64,000 nt of DNA from Orenia metallireducens (GCF_001693735.1 NZ_LWDV01000009.1:617753-681752), one strand, 5' to 3'; shown: positions 1 to 9,079, numbered from the stretch's first letter. The notes: generated by a model from the letters alone, not told the origin. Translations and numbers: made by a program.

Positions 1-36
1 AAGATTAATGCTAGAGATATCTCTAGCATTAATCTT
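1..36. terminator. Perfect 36-bp palindrome, likely terminator
   Basis: Two 18-base arms meet with no spacer (left arm AAGATTAATGCTAGAGAT). The stop codon of the small minus-strand ORF at 29-160 lies inside it. The window edge hides whether a T-run follows on the minus strand. Confidence 0.6.
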
Positions 37-160
37 CATCAATAGATTCTTCTACTCTTCTCCTAAAGTAACAACACTTATCGGTTAAATAAACATTACA
101 CTTTAGACGACTGCAGTAGAACCTACCATATATAAAATAGACACAGTACCTACAGATCAA
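29..160 (-). CDS. Small Cys-rich protein (43 aa), possible metal-binding knuckle
   Basis: A 43-codon ORF starting TTG, with a full AGGAGG site six bases upstream (167-172). The product has six cysteines, C-x2-C at residues 3 and 6, then 16, 21, 29 and 30, followed by an Arg-rich stretch and an acidic tail. This layout resembles very small Firmicute proteins with paired cysteines that may bind zinc or an Fe-S centre; that is inference from spacing only. I do not recognise a family. The stop codon sits in a perfect palindrome, as with other genes here, which supports a real transcription unit. The TTG start and small size keep confidence moderate. Confidence 0.5.
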   Translation of the reverse strand: MICRYCVYFIYGRFYCSRLKCNVYLTDKCCYFRRRVEESIDED

Positions 161-172
161 TAAATCCCTCCT

Positions 173-553
173 AAACTATAAATAAATTAATAGCCTCTTA
201 TTAATTATTATAAATAGCAATAACCAACTATTTTCATAAATAAAAGACACTAGACTAATTTATTTAAATTATAATTATATAATCATAATCTACAGCATTC
301 TCTTATAAGTTAACTGAAATAATAAGTATTTTGCCTATTAGCTATAATTATGACCTTTATTTTTAACCTTAATCAGCTCTTATATTTCGACCTCACCTCT
401 ATTTCTATGCCAAAAATACTTTAATCTTGCAATGAAATAATTTCCTAATAACACTCTAGATAAGATTTAGCTCATAGTATAATACTTTATGCTAGCAGTG
501 CAGATGCAATATACCTATTAATCGCCCCATCAACAATTAACTATCAAAAAAAT
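173..553. other. Gene-free AT-rich spacer
   Basis: No ORF with a ribosome site, no hairpin and no repeat were found here. It separates the small Cys-rich ORF from the end of the efflux operon and probably holds the promoter of the small ORF, which I could not place. Confidence 0.5.
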
Positions 554-591
554 AAAAGTGCTACCTAGCTTCTCAGCTAAGCAACACTTTT
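554..591 (-). terminator. Terminator of the efflux operon
   Basis: On the minus strand AAAAGTG...CACTTTT arms with an inner AGCT pairing form a stem, followed by a T-rich tail (TTATTTTTTT). It lies just after the RND pump stop codon. Confidence 0.75.
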
Positions 592-604
592 ATTTTACCT
601 TAAA

Positions 605-3600
605 TTATGCTTTTACCTCTGTCTCTTCATCACCATGGAGGATCTTTCTTAAAAAGTTCATTACAAGTTGAGAAAGGTCTTCCATAATATCATAGATAAC
701 TGGAACAATTACCAAGGTCAAGACTGTAGCAAGGGATAATCCACCAATTACTACAATTGCCATGGATTGTTGCATCTCAGCTCCTGCACCGATTCCTAAG
801 GCTAAAGGTATCATCGCTAAGATAGTTGTAAGCGATGTCATCATAACTGGTCTTAATCTGATCGGTCCAGCATTTAAAATAGCCTGTTCTCGCTCTTCAT
901 ATTCACGCCGTGTATTGATATAATCTACCAGTACGATACCATTATTAACAACAATTCCCGCCAGCATAATTATCCCAATAAAACCATTGATACTTAAAGG
1001 CACACCTGTAATTGCTAAAGCAGAGATTGCTCCTACCAAAGAGACTGGTACTGTGAACATAATTATAAAAGGATGGACTAAGGATTCAAACTGAGCAGCC
1101 ATTACCATATAAACTAAGATGATCGCTAGAATCATCGCCTTTCCTAACTCTTGGAAGGACTCTGCCATATCTCCAGCATCACCTTGATAATTGATACTAT
1201 ATCCAGCTGGAAGATCTATTTTATCTAGTCTCCCCCTAATATCTCCCAATACAGCCCCTAAACTACGGTTATGGGTATCTGTGGAGATAGTAAACTTACG
1301 TTCTTGCTCTTCTCTCTCAATTGCATTTGGACCAGTTGCATATCTTATCTTTGCTATCTGTGATAATGGTACCAATCCACCTTGTGGAGAGTTAATCTTG
1401 ATATTTAATAATTTATTAACTGAATCGGTCTCTTCATCAAATAGCTTCAAACGAATATCGTACTCTTTTCCATTCTCTTTATACTTACTTACTTCTGCAC
1501 CATCGATTGCAGTATCTAAGGTATTAAATAACTGCTGCTTAGTAATCCCTAGCTCTTTAGCTAAATTATCTTTAGGGATAATCTCCAATTCTGGTTTACT
1601 AGCTTTAGGTGTAATCGCAATGTTTCTAGTTCCTTCTGTAGCTTCAATCTCTCCTTCTATTCGCTTGGCTAAAGCTAATAGAGTATCTAAATCAGGTCCT
1701 TGAACATTAACACTAATTGCACTACCACCCTTACCTTTACGTCCCATCATTGAAGTCTGCGGCACAACATTGATCTTTGCTCCAGCCACATCCTTTAATC
1801 TAGTTCTAATTACCTCAGCAATTTCAGTAACACTACGTTCTCTATCTTCTAAATCTACTAAATCTACCTCTATTTCACCTTCATAGCTATTACCATTAGA
1901 GCCCACTTCACTAGAAAAACTCTCTATCTCTGGGATATCCCCAATCTTTGTTTTCATCTCTTTGATAAACTCATTAGTATTCTCTAACTTGGTTCCTTGA
2001 GCCAACTCAAAGTAAAGATTTACTGTTCCTCGATCAGATTGAGGCATAAACTCAACCTGTAGAGGAATCAATTTACTCTTAAGTCCAAAACCAAACAAGA
2101 CTAGAATAACTATCAAAGATAGTGCAATTACATAACGCCATTTTAAAGATGCTTTTAACAGTTTTTGGTATGTTTTTGTAATAATTCCCCTTTTATTCTT
2201 CGTCTCATCTACCTCCACTCGCAATAACTTAGAGGATAGCATCGGAATAAAGGTTAGAGCAACTACTAAAGAAGCCAGTAGTGAAAATGCGATAGTCTTT
2301 GACATCGGGGTAAAGATTACTCCAGCAATTCCTTCTACAAAGACCATTGGCAAGAATACAATTACTGTAGTCATAGTAGAAGCAAAGATAGCTATACCTA
2401 CTTCTGCTGTTCCTTCTTTAGCTGCTTGAATCCTACCTAACCCTTCATGGTGGTGGCGATAAATATTCTCCAACACTACTACTGAGTTATCTAAGAGCAT
2501 TCCAATCCCTAAACTCAATCCACCTAAGGTCAAGTTATTTAAAGTCAAACCTCCAAAGTACATCATCGCTAAAGTAGCAATTACTGAGGTTGGAATTGCA
2601 GTTGAAATAATTACTGTTGTTCTGATATTTCTCAAAAATAAAAATAGGATTATAATTGCTAGAATTCCACCCATAAAGAAGTTCTGCTGCACACTAGCAA
2701 TAGAGTCCTTAATAAATTCAGAGGTATCTGAAATAACCTTAACTTCAATATTTTCAGGGACCTCCTCTTTTAACTTCTCTATCTGCTTATTGACTGCATC
2801 AGCTACCTCTACAGTATTAGCATCATTCTGTTTCTTTACTCCCAAAGTAATACTTCGCTTACCCTTTAAATAACTATACTGCTGTATTTCAGCATGAGTA
2901 TCTTCAACTACGGCAATATCAGATAAATTCATCTTTTGACCACTAGAAGATATTAGCTGAATAGCTCTAATCTCATCTACACTTTGAAACTCTCCTTCTC
3001 CTTTTAAGGATAGCTCTTTAGTACCATCATCTACTTCACCAACACTCATATTTAAATTAGAGCTTCTAATACTAGCTGATATATCATCTAAGGTCACTCC
3101 ATAACCATTTAACTTCTCTTGGTTGACTTTAATTTGAATCTCCCGGTCTAAACCACCAACAATGTCTACAGCTGCAACACCAGATATCTTCTCTAGCTGT
3201 GTTTCAAATTTATCCTCTGCTAACTGCTTTAAATAGCTTAAATTACTTCCAGACATAGCCACTTTAATAATCGGTTCATTGGCTGGGTCAAACTGCATAA
3301 TAATCGGCTCATCAGCCCCGTCAGGCAAAGCATCCTTAACCATATCAACCTTATCTCTAACATCATTTTTAGCATTATCTATATCTGCACCCCAGTCAAA
3401 CTCCAAGATGATTGTTGATACACCTTCTTTACTTATAGAATGGATCTTATCCAATCCTTCCACTGTAGCTACAGTCTCTTCTAAAGGATCAGTAAGGGAA
3501 TCTTCTACCTCTTCTGGACTGGCACCATTATATTGAGTCTGAACAACAACATAAGGAAGATCCAACTCTGGCAATAAATCAACCCCTAATTTAGTAAAGG

Positions 3601-3682
3601 ATACCCCACCAACCAATACGACCAGAAGTACAAACATTGTAATAGCTATTGGGCGATCTATTGAAAAATCCGATAACTTCAT
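605..3682 (-). CDS. RND efflux pump, inner-membrane transporter (HAE1/AcrB type)
   Basis: A 1025-residue proton-driven transporter of the resistance-nodulation-division superfamily, expelling hydrophobic compounds across both membranes. The N-terminus (MKLSDFSIDRPIAI) and first membrane helix (about 11-31) are typical, followed by the large periplasmic loop, helices 2-6 from about 335, a second periplasmic loop and six more helices near 860-1010. In helix 4 the proton-relay pair reads D398-N399 where AcrB has two aspartates; Asp-Asn is seen in many relatives. Its ATG shares a base with the stop of the adaptor gene (TAATG), so the two are translationally coupled. Substrate unknown. Confidence 0.93.
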   Translation of the reverse strand: MKLSDFSIDRPIAITMFVLLVVLVGGVSFTKLGVDLLPELDLPYVVVQTQYNGASPEEVEDSLTDPLEETVATVEGLDKIHSISKEGVSTIILEFDWGADIDNAKNDVRDKVDMVKDALPDGADEPIIMQFDPANEPIIKVAMSGSNLSYLKQLAEDKFETQLEKISGVAAVDIVGGLDREIQIKVNQEKLNGYGVTLDDISASIRSSNLNMSVGEVDDGTKELSLKGEGEFQSVDEIRAIQLISSSGQKMNLSDIAVVEDTHAEIQQYSYLKGKRSITLGVKKQNDANTVEVADAVNKQIEKLKEEVPENIEVKVISDTSEFIKDSIASVQQNFFMGGILAIIILFLFLRNIRTTVIISTAIPTSVIATLAMMYFGGLTLNNLTLGGLSLGIGMLLDNSVVVLENIYRHHHEGLGRIQAAKEGTAEVGIAIFASTMTTVIVFLPMVFVEGIAGVIFTPMSKTIAFSLLASLVVALTFIPMLSSKLLRVEVDETKNKRGIITKTYQKLLKASLKWRYVIALSLIVILVLFGFGLKSKLIPLQVEFMPQSDRGTVNLYFELAQGTKLENTNEFIKEMKTKIGDIPEIESFSSEVGSNGNSYEGEIEVDLVDLEDRERSVTEIAEVIRTRLKDVAGAKINVVPQTSMMGRKGKGGSAISVNVQGPDLDTLLALAKRIEGEIEATEGTRNIAITPKASKPELEIIPKDNLAKELGITKQQLFNTLDTAIDGAEVSKYKENGKEYDIRLKLFDEETDSVNKLLNIKINSPQGGLVPLSQIAKIRYATGPNAIEREEQERKFTISTDTHNRSLGAVLGDIRGRLDKIDLPAGYSINYQGDAGDMAESFQELGKAMILAIILVYMVMAAQFESLVHPFIIMFTVPVSLVGAISALAITGVPLSINGFIGIIMLAGIVVNNGIVLVDYINTRREYEEREQAILNAGPIRLRPVMMTSLTTILAMIPLALGIGAGAEMQQSMAIVVIGGLSLATVLTLVIVPVIYDIMEDLSQLVMNFLRKILHGDEETEVKA

Positions 3683-4950
3683 TATTGCCCACCTCCTTCT
3701 ACAATTCGCACTTCATATCCTGCTGTTACTTGTTCTAAGCCAACAGTAATTACTTTATCTCCTACTTCAATTCCTGATAAAATCTCTACATCTTCTGTAG
3801 TAGTTAATCCAGTACTTACTTCCTTTTTAACTGCTTTGTTATTCTCAACTATATAGAGATAAGACTTACCATCTTCTTGAATCAGTGCTTGTTTAGGAAC
3901 AACTACCTTTCCAGCACTGTAACCTGTTTCAATCTTAACTTCAGCATACATTCCTGCTTTAATTAAGTTGCTACTATTATCAACCTTGATTTCAACTGGA
4001 AAACCTAAATTCTCTTGATTTAATGCTGGGCTGATATTTACAATCTTACCTTCTAATTTATGATCTAAAGCATTAAAATCTACCTCTACTGATTGATTCA
4101 ATTCTATACTATTAATATTTTTCTCACTGACATAAGTTTTAATTTTAATTGAGCTTAAATCTATAATTGAGATTACCGGTTGTGCTTTAGCCATCTCCCC
4201 TGTCTCAATCTCAACTTCTGCTATTATTCCAGCAAAAGGAGCAGTTATTTCGGTCTTGTCTAAATTTAATTTTGCTGTATGTAATTTAGCTTGAGCCTGT
4301 TCTACATTAGCCTTTTGAGTCTGAATTGCTTCTTTAGTTGGTCCTGCTTGAGCCATCTTTAAAGACTCTTGCAATGCCTTATAATTATTCTTAGCACTAA
4401 TATACTCTGTTCTAACACTCTCTAATTGCTGCTTAGAGATGACCTCTTTCTCAAATAGCCTTTGGTAACGTTCATAATCTCTTTCTCTTTGCTCATAGCT
4501 AACTTTTGCTTGTTCTACTTGAGCAGTAAGTTTATCGATCTCTTCTTGCCTACTTCCAGCTAAGAGCTCCTTTAAAGCAGCTTGAGCCACCTTCAATGCC
4601 GTTTCAGCTTCAGCAACTTGTGCTTTGATATCTACTTGATCTAACTGAATTAACTTATCTCCCGTTTTAACTCTATCACCTTCATCAACCAAAACCTCCA
4701 CTACTCTTTTTTGCAATTGTGGTGTTAAATCAGCTGACTTAACTGCTTTAGCTGTTCCTGTAAGGGTAATGTAATTGGATATCTCACCAGTCTCTGCTCT
4801 AATAACCTCTACTGGAATTCCAGTCACTTCTTGAGCTAGCTCTTTACTGCTTACTGGCTGTGATTTTTTAGGAGAACACCCTATTAAAGCAGCAATTGTT
4901 ATTCCTAATATTAATAAAACCATAATTATTTTCTTATAACCTCTTAGCAT
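3682..4950 (-). CDS. RND efflux periplasmic adaptor lipoprotein (membrane fusion protein)
   Basis: A 422-residue HlyD/AcrA-family adaptor linking the RND pump to the TolC-like channel. The N-terminal signal ends in a lipobox (LIGC, Cys at about 25), so it should be lipid-anchored on the periplasmic face of the inner membrane. A long alpha-hairpin rich in Gln, Ala and Glu (about 95-230) is flanked by two lipoyl-like halves, followed by beta-barrel and membrane-proximal parts ending in the conserved VGLEQV region. It is the middle gene of the tetR-tolC-adaptor-pump operon and overlaps the pump start by one base. Confidence 0.92.
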   Translation of the reverse strand: MLRGYKKIIMVLLILGITIAALIGCSPKKSQPVSSKELAQEVTGIPVEVIRAETGEISNYITLTGTAKAVKSADLTPQLQKRVVEVLVDEGDRVKTGDKLIQLDQVDIKAQVAEAETALKVAQAALKELLAGSRQEEIDKLTAQVEQAKVSYEQRERDYERYQRLFEKEVISKQQLESVRTEYISAKNNYKALQESLKMAQAGPTKEAIQTQKANVEQAQAKLHTAKLNLDKTEITAPFAGIIAEVEIETGEMAKAQPVISIIDLSSIKIKTYVSEKNINSIELNQSVEVDFNALDHKLEGKIVNISPALNQENLGFPVEIKVDNSSNLIKAGMYAEVKIETGYSAGKVVVPKQALIQEDGKSYLYIVENNKAVKKEVSTGLTTTEDVEILSGIEVGDKVITVGLEQVTAGYEVRIVEGGGQ

Positions 4951-4968
4951 GGTACTTCCTCCTCAGAT

Positions 4969-6246
4969 TTATTTTACTTCTTCCTCAATCTTTCCAATTA
5001 CTTTATTCAATTCAGCCACTGCTAAATTATAATCATAAATTGCTTGATAATATTGAGTTCTAACCTGTTGATAAGTAGTTTGAACATCCAATAAATCTAA
5101 ACACGTAATAATCCCTTCTTTGAACTTCAGCTCATTATTCTCTAAATTCTCTTGAGCCTGCTTTAGATTCAATTCATTCAACTTAATCCTATCTCTTGCT
5201 GCTCTTAAATTTAATAATGTACTCTTAATTGATAATCTAATATCTCTTTTGATCTGTTTTTGATTTATCTGAACCTTTTCTAATACTTTACTAAGTTGTT
5301 CTTCTTGTTCCTTATCACGACCACCATTAAATAGATTATAACTAAGACTTAAAGTAGTCTGCCAATTACCATCACTGACTGTGAACTTCTCATCACTGGT
5401 TTCATACTTTGCGTTTAAACTAACCTCAGGATAAATGTTACTATTCTTCTCCCTTTTTAAACTCAGTTTGGCATTCTCTTCTTGTAAATCTAATAACTTA
5501 AACATAGATTTATTATATAAAGCATAACTGTAGACCTCTTCCATCTCAAACTCTTCTTCTTTCCACTCCAAAGTATCGCTAATCTCTAACTCAACATCAT
5601 CTGCCATGTTTAAAGTATTCTTTAAAGCCAATTTAGTAGTCTCTAAATTATTTTTGGCAACCAATAAATCCTGCTGAGCCTGATTATAACTGACCTTAGC
5701 CTGTAATAAATCACTTTTGGTACCGATTCCAACCTCTTTATTGATTTCAGCTACCTCTACATATTCCTTATTTTGGTTGACTTGTTGCTCTCGTACCTTA
5801 AGGATCTCTTTAGCTTTTAGAATATTATAATATTCCTCCAGTACTTGATAAATAATCTCTTCTTTCTTCTGTTCTAGCTCTAATTTACTAATTTTTAAAT
5901 TATTTTTAGCTATTGCATAAGCAGACCTTAGCTGCCCTGCCAAGAATATCGGTTGATTTAAATTTAAGCTAATACTATAGTTGTCTTTAGCTGCTCCAGC
6001 TTGTGGTTCTTCTCCAAATCTAGTATAATTTGTTCCCAAATCTACAGTAGGATAAAAGGCTCCTCCTGCTTCTTTTAATTGAGCTTCTGTTCTTTCAATC
6101 TCTTTTCTTAATTTATTCAATTCTGCATTCCTTGCTAAAGCAGTTTCAATTGCTTGCTCTTTATTAATGACATGATGAGCAGAGGCAATAGTGGATAGAC
6201 TAAATAATAAAGTAATTACCAAAATATAAACCTGTTTTCTCTTCAT
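4969..6246 (-). CDS. TolC-family outer-membrane efflux channel
   Basis: A 425-residue outer-membrane factor with a cleavable signal peptide (about 1-23, ending ASA-HH). Two internally similar halves rich in Leu, Gln, Asn and Lys form the long alpha-barrel hairpins; the family hallmark is repeated residues such as Asn-Leu-x-Gln at the start of strands and the YNLAVAELNKVIG region near the end. Presence of this protein implies an outer membrane, a key clue that the organism is a diderm Firmicute. It lies 18 bases upstream of the adaptor gene in the same operon. Confidence 0.92.
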   Translation of the reverse strand: MKRKQVYILVITLLFSLSTIASAHHVINKEQAIETALARNAELNKLRKEIERTEAQLKEAGGAFYPTVDLGTNYTRFGEEPQAGAAKDNYSISLNLNQPIFLAGQLRSAYAIAKNNLKISKLELEQKKEEIIYQVLEEYYNILKAKEILKVREQQVNQNKEYVEVAEINKEVGIGTKSDLLQAKVSYNQAQQDLLVAKNNLETTKLALKNTLNMADDVELEISDTLEWKEEEFEMEEVYSYALYNKSMFKLLDLQEENAKLSLKREKNSNIYPEVSLNAKYETSDEKFTVSDGNWQTTLSLSYNLFNGGRDKEQEEQLSKVLEKVQINQKQIKRDIRLSIKSTLLNLRAARDRIKLNELNLKQAQENLENNELKFKEGIITCLDLLDVQTTYQQVRTQYYQAIYDYNLAVAELNKVIGKIEEEVK

Positions 6247-6266
6247 AAATAATCCTCCTTAATCTA

Positions 6267-6842
6267 TTAAGCCTTAACCCCATTTAGTATAATATTTAAA
6301 ATTAAGTCTGTCTTCTCTTCCACCTTATCTAATTTATAAACACTAGGATTATAGCTACCACTAATAGAACCTAAAATAAAATTAGCTAGTTCTTCTGCTT
6401 CAATATCTACAACAAATTCACCATTTTCTTGCCCCTCTTTAACTATTTTAGCTACACTATTAATTCCTATTGCCCGTAATTGCTGCATCTTTTTATAAAA
6501 ATTTTCACCTGGGCTAAAAGAAGACTCATGTATCATCTTAACAATATTTTTGTTATCTTTGAAAAGGTTTAGTTGTAACCTAATTACTGTCCCTATCTTT
6601 TCTATAGCAGTCTTGTTGATTTTGCTAACTTCCTCTGTTATCTTTTCATTAATTGACTCAATCCTTGAAACTATAATCCCCCAAAACAGTTCTTCTTTGC
6701 TATTAAAATACCAATAAACTGTCCCTTTAGCTACACCTGCTTCATCAGCTATCTCAGCAACAGTTGTATTATGATAGCCCTGTTGAGCAAATAATTTAAT
6801 CGATGCCTGAATCAACCTCTCCTTCTTTGATTTTTCTACCAT
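6267..6842 (-). CDS. TetR-family repressor of the efflux operon
   Basis: A 191-residue TetR protein: helix-turn-helix at about 25-46 (TVAEIADEAGVAKGTVYWYF), then an all-alpha ligand domain. It is the first gene of the pump operon and starts at ATG with AAAAGGAG upstream. An inverted repeat lies on the transcription start of this operon, so autorepression relieved by pump substrates is the likely mechanism. Inducer unknown. Confidence 0.9.
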   Translation of the reverse strand: MVEKSKKERLIQASIKLFAQQGYHNTTVAEIADEAGVAKGTVYWYFNSKEELFWGIIVSRIESINEKITEEVSKINKTAIEKIGTVIRLQLNLFKDNKNIVKMIHESSFSPGENFYKKMQQLRAIGINSVAKIVKEGQENGEFVVDIEAEELANFILGSISGSYNPSVYKLDKVEEKTDLILNIILNGVKA

Positions 6843-6875
6843 ATATTCTACTCCTTTTTGAAATTATTTATCATC

Positions 6876-6891
6876 TTGACCCTGCAGTCAA
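6876..6891. promoter_or_regulatory. Putative TetR operator of the efflux operon
   Basis: TTGACCCTGCAGTCAA: TTGAC and GTCAA arms around six bases. It begins directly after the -10 box of the minus-strand promoter, so a bound dimer would cover the start point. Assignment to the adjacent TetR protein is inference. Confidence 0.6.
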
Positions 6892-6892
6892 T

Positions 6893-6921
6893 ATAATAAC
6901 ATAAGTTTTCCTTAAGATCAA
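6893..6921 (-). promoter_or_regulatory. Sigma-A promoter of the tetR-efflux operon
   Basis: Minus strand TTGATC (6916-6921), 17-base spacer, TATTAT (6893-6898). The predicted start falls in the inverted repeat at 6876-6891. Confidence 0.6.
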
Positions 6922-7130
6922 CCATTTTACATTAGGGGATAACAATGCTAATTTATTGTAGTTTAATGTATTCTATCATAGAACTGAACTAACTTATTAT
7001 ATTATTAAATTCAAATATATAGTATGTGTAGTTACAGATAACAAGTAAAATCTTTTTCTCTTAACTAGTTGTTTCTTACCTGCCACTGTTTCTAATATAT
7101 TTCAGAAAATATATTGATTTTCTACATCTA

Positions 7131-7159
7131 TTGATAATATAAAACAAAAAATATATAAT
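7131..7159 (+). promoter_or_regulatory. Sigma-A promoter for the DUF457 membrane protein
   Basis: TTGATA (7131-7136), 17-base spacer, TATAAT (7154-7159), about 42 bases before the ATG at 7201. The rest of the 6922-7130 spacer shows nothing else. Confidence 0.7.
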
Positions 7160-7200
7160 AAAAAGAGTAACTAAAATAAACACAGAAAGGTAGGAAGCAG

Positions 7201-7779
7201 ATGACTTATCATACCCATTCTCTATTTGGTTTTGTTTTTGCTGTAGTTATTATTAAGCTATTGGCACTATTTAATGTTATAGATTTATCTTATTTAATTG
7301 AAGGGTCGATCTTTAATGGAGACTTGTGGAAGTTCTATACCGCAGCTATTATCGGCTCATTATTACCTGATATAGATCATGCTAGTAGTAAAGCAGGTAG
7401 GGCTTTGTGGTTTATTAGTAAACCCTTAAAATGGTTTGGAATTAAGCATCGTGGTTTTACCCATAGCCTATTAGGATTTATATTATTTGGATTCTTAACT
7501 AAAGAGTTAATTGACCTAAATTGGATTAGTCAGCTAATCTGGTATGGTCTATTAATAGGTTATGTTAGCCATATATTAGCAGATATGCTCAATGTTCATG
7601 GTATCCCCCTCTTCTATCCAAATGATAGAAAATTTAAATTCCATATAAATATTACTACTGGAAGCTGGGGAGAACACCTTCTATTTTTAGTTATCTTTAC
7701 TGTAGTAACTCTTATCATTGCTTATGAACGGGGTTATGTTAACTTGAATCTTAATGATTTGATAAATAGCTTTAGTTAA
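7201..7779 (+). CDS. YdjM/DUF457-type membrane-bound metal-dependent hydrolase
   Basis: A 192-residue membrane protein of the YdjM/DUF457 family, predicted metal-dependent hydrolases. Signature elements are visible: H4 and H6 at the N-terminus (TYHTHSLFG), SLLPDIDH near 57-64, KHRGFTHS near 87-94 and a later SHILAD. These His/Asp residues are the likely metal ligands. Four or five hydrophobic helices surround them. AGGAAG lies before the ATG and a strong promoter lies upstream; it is a single-gene unit. Substrate is not known for the family. Confidence 0.85.
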   Translation: MTYHTHSLFGFVFAVVIIKLLALFNVIDLSYLIEGSIFNGDLWKFYTAAIIGSLLPDIDHASSKAGRALWFISKPLKWFGIKHRGFTHSLLGFILFGFLTKELIDLNWISQLIWYGLLIGYVSHILADMLNVHGIPLFYPNDRKFKFHINITTGSWGEHLLFLVIFTVVTLIIAYERGYVNLNLNDLINSFS

Positions 7780-7815
7780 GAGAGATTTAACTCTATTGCA
7801 AGTAACATACATATA

Positions 7816-7859
7816 TAAATAAGAAGACTTAGTACCTAGGTACTAAGTCTTCTTATTTA
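7816..7859. terminator. Bidirectional terminator, perfect 44-bp palindrome
   Basis: Two 22-base arms centred on CCTAGG with no loop. It lies between the convergent DUF457 and CsoR-family genes and contains the stop codon of the latter (7853-7855). Confidence 0.8.
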
Positions 7860-8131
7860 GTAAATTTTAAGATTTTATTTAATGCATCTCTTACTGAATC
7901 TTTGACTTCATCTTGGCTATCTAAGGAATCAGAGATACATTCACATAGATTGCTTTCGATCAAAGATAATCCAATCTTATTGATAGAGGACTTAATTGCA
8001 GAAATCTGTATAAGAATATCTGCACAATCCTTCTCCTCTTCAACCATCCGCTCTATGCCACCAATATGACCTTTGACTGTCCTTAAACGGGTTATTAGCT
8101 CTTTTTTTAGCTGATTTTCAATCTTTGCCAT
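7853..8131 (-). CDS. CsoR/RcnR-family repressor, Cys-Asn-Cys variant (CstR-like?)
   Basis: A 92-residue all-helical repressor of the CsoR family. Counting from the ATG at 8131, the copper-site positions of CsoR (C36, H61, C65) read C36, N61, C65. Loss of the histidine argues against ordinary Cu(I) sensing; family members with two cysteines and no histidine (CstR) sense persulfides. It lies downstream of thioredoxin in one operon, and a GC-rich inverted repeat of the kind this family binds overlaps the operon start. A thiol or sulfane-sulfur sensor is my inference; copper sensing remains possible because the copA promoter in this window has a similar site. Confidence 0.85.
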   Translation of the reverse strand: MAKIENQLKKELITRLRTVKGHIGGIERMVEEEKDCADILIQISAIKSSINKIGLSLIESNLCECISDSLDSQDEVKDSVRDALNKILKFTK

Positions 8132-8186
8132 CACACCACCCCTAAACAGAGTGTAAATATAATAAAAGGTGGTTAACCACCTTTTA

Positions 8187-8510
8187 TTATAAACTATTTA
8201 TTTTATTCTCTAAATCACCTTTAGAAGAGAATCCAATCTGTCTATCAACTGCTTCTCCATCTTTAAAGAATACTAAATTTGGAATACTTGCTACTTGATA
8301 TTCAGTAGCTAACTCTTGATTATTATCTACATTAACTTTAGCAACCTTAATCTTACCAGTATACTCTGCTCCTAACTCTTCTAAAACTGGAGCAATTGCT
8401 TGACAAGGTCCACACCAAGGTGCCCAAAAATCAACTACTACTGGCATATCAGAGTTCAATACCTCTTCTTCAAAGTTATCTTTATTTACTTCAATTGTAT
8501 GTTGTCCCAC
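8187..8510 (-). CDS. trxA: Thioredoxin
   Basis: A thioredoxin-fold disulfide reductase with the active-site motif WCGPC (about residue 31) and the cis-proline loop ASIPNLVFF. I chose the GTG at 8510 (107 aa, normal length) because GAGGTGAT lies about five bases before it; the GTG at 8519 overlaps that ribosome site. It is the promoter-proximal gene of an operon with a CsoR-family repressor, an arrangement that suggests inducible thiol chemistry rather than housekeeping reduction alone. Confidence 0.93.
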   Translation of the reverse strand: MGQHTIEVNKDNFEEEVLNSDMPVVVDFWAPWCGPCQAIAPVLEELGAEYTGKIKVAKVNVDNNQELATEYQVASIPNLVFFKDGEAVDRQIGFSSKGDLENKINSL

Positions 8511-8532
8511 TAAAATCACCTCATCTATTATT

Positions 8533-8551
8533 TACCCCTCCCCTGGGGGTA
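8533..8551. promoter_or_regulatory. Putative CsoR-family operator (trxA operon)
   Basis: TACCCCTCCCCTGGGGGTA: TACCCC and GGGGTA arms around seven bases, a GC-rich island in AT-rich DNA. This is the style of operator bound by CsoR/CstR repressors. It lies just downstream of the -10 box. Confidence 0.7.
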
Positions 8552-8558
8552 TGGTTAT

Positions 8559-8587
8559 ATTATATCGCTTCCTTGTTTAGCTGTCAA
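8559..8587 (-). promoter_or_regulatory. Consensus sigma-A promoter of trxA-csoR-type operon
   Basis: Minus strand TTGACA (8582-8587), exactly 17 bases, TATAAT (8559-8564). A perfect consensus promoter fits a tightly repressed gene. Confidence 0.85.
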
Positions 8588-8635
8588 GGTAGTATTTAAG
8601 TATGAGTATAGGGTGAACTTGACTTAAACTTAACA

Positions 8636-9079
8636 CTACTTAACATATAATAGTTTAATACCTACAGCTAATAATATAAGCCCTATTACTTGTACCCATT
8701 GAAAACCTATCTTTTCTAAACCAAAAAGTCCAAAATGGTCTATTAAAATCGCTGTTAATATCTGACCTGCAACAATTGCGGTAGTGGCATTGGCAACCCC
8801 TAGATTGGGGATACTGAACATCACCCCATATAAAATAATTATATTTAAGACTCCTCCTAAATAAGTATACCACGGGGCTTCTGGTAATTGAGATAAATCA
8901 CCTTTTCCTATTGACAAAACAAAGACCAATACAGCCACCAATACCGTAGCTATGACATGGACAACAAAGGTGGCTTCTAACTGTCCTACTATTTTTCCCA
9001 ACACAGAATTTAATGATCCTTGTACAGCCATAGCCAAACCTGAAACAGCTGCTACAATAATAAATAAGATACCTTCCAT
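8636..9079 (-). CDS. DMT-family (DUF606/YdcZ) membrane transporter
   Basis: A 147-residue protein with five hydrophobic helices, of the DUF606/YdcZ half-size branch of the drug/metabolite transporter superfamily. Family marks include the N-terminal GLAMAVQGSLNSVLG region and ATTAIVAGQILTAILIDHFG near residue 95-115. Half-size members usually act as dimers. AAGGAG precedes the ATG. It stands alone between trxA and trpS. Substrate unknown. Confidence 0.85.
   Translation of the reverse strand: MEGILFIIVAAVSGLAMAVQGSLNSVLGKIVGQLEATFVVHVIATVLVAVLVFVLSIGKGDLSQLPEAPWYTYLGGVLNIIILYGVMFSIPNLGVANATTAIVAGQILTAILIDHFGLFGLEKIGFQWVQVIGLILLAVGIKLLYVK

Noticed and set aside
1191-1703. Long plus-strand open frame opposite the RND pump
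   Set aside because: Antisense shadow of a clear minus-strand gene, no ribosome site, no family-like sequence. The same holds for plus-strand frames over copA, the symporter, clpB and others.
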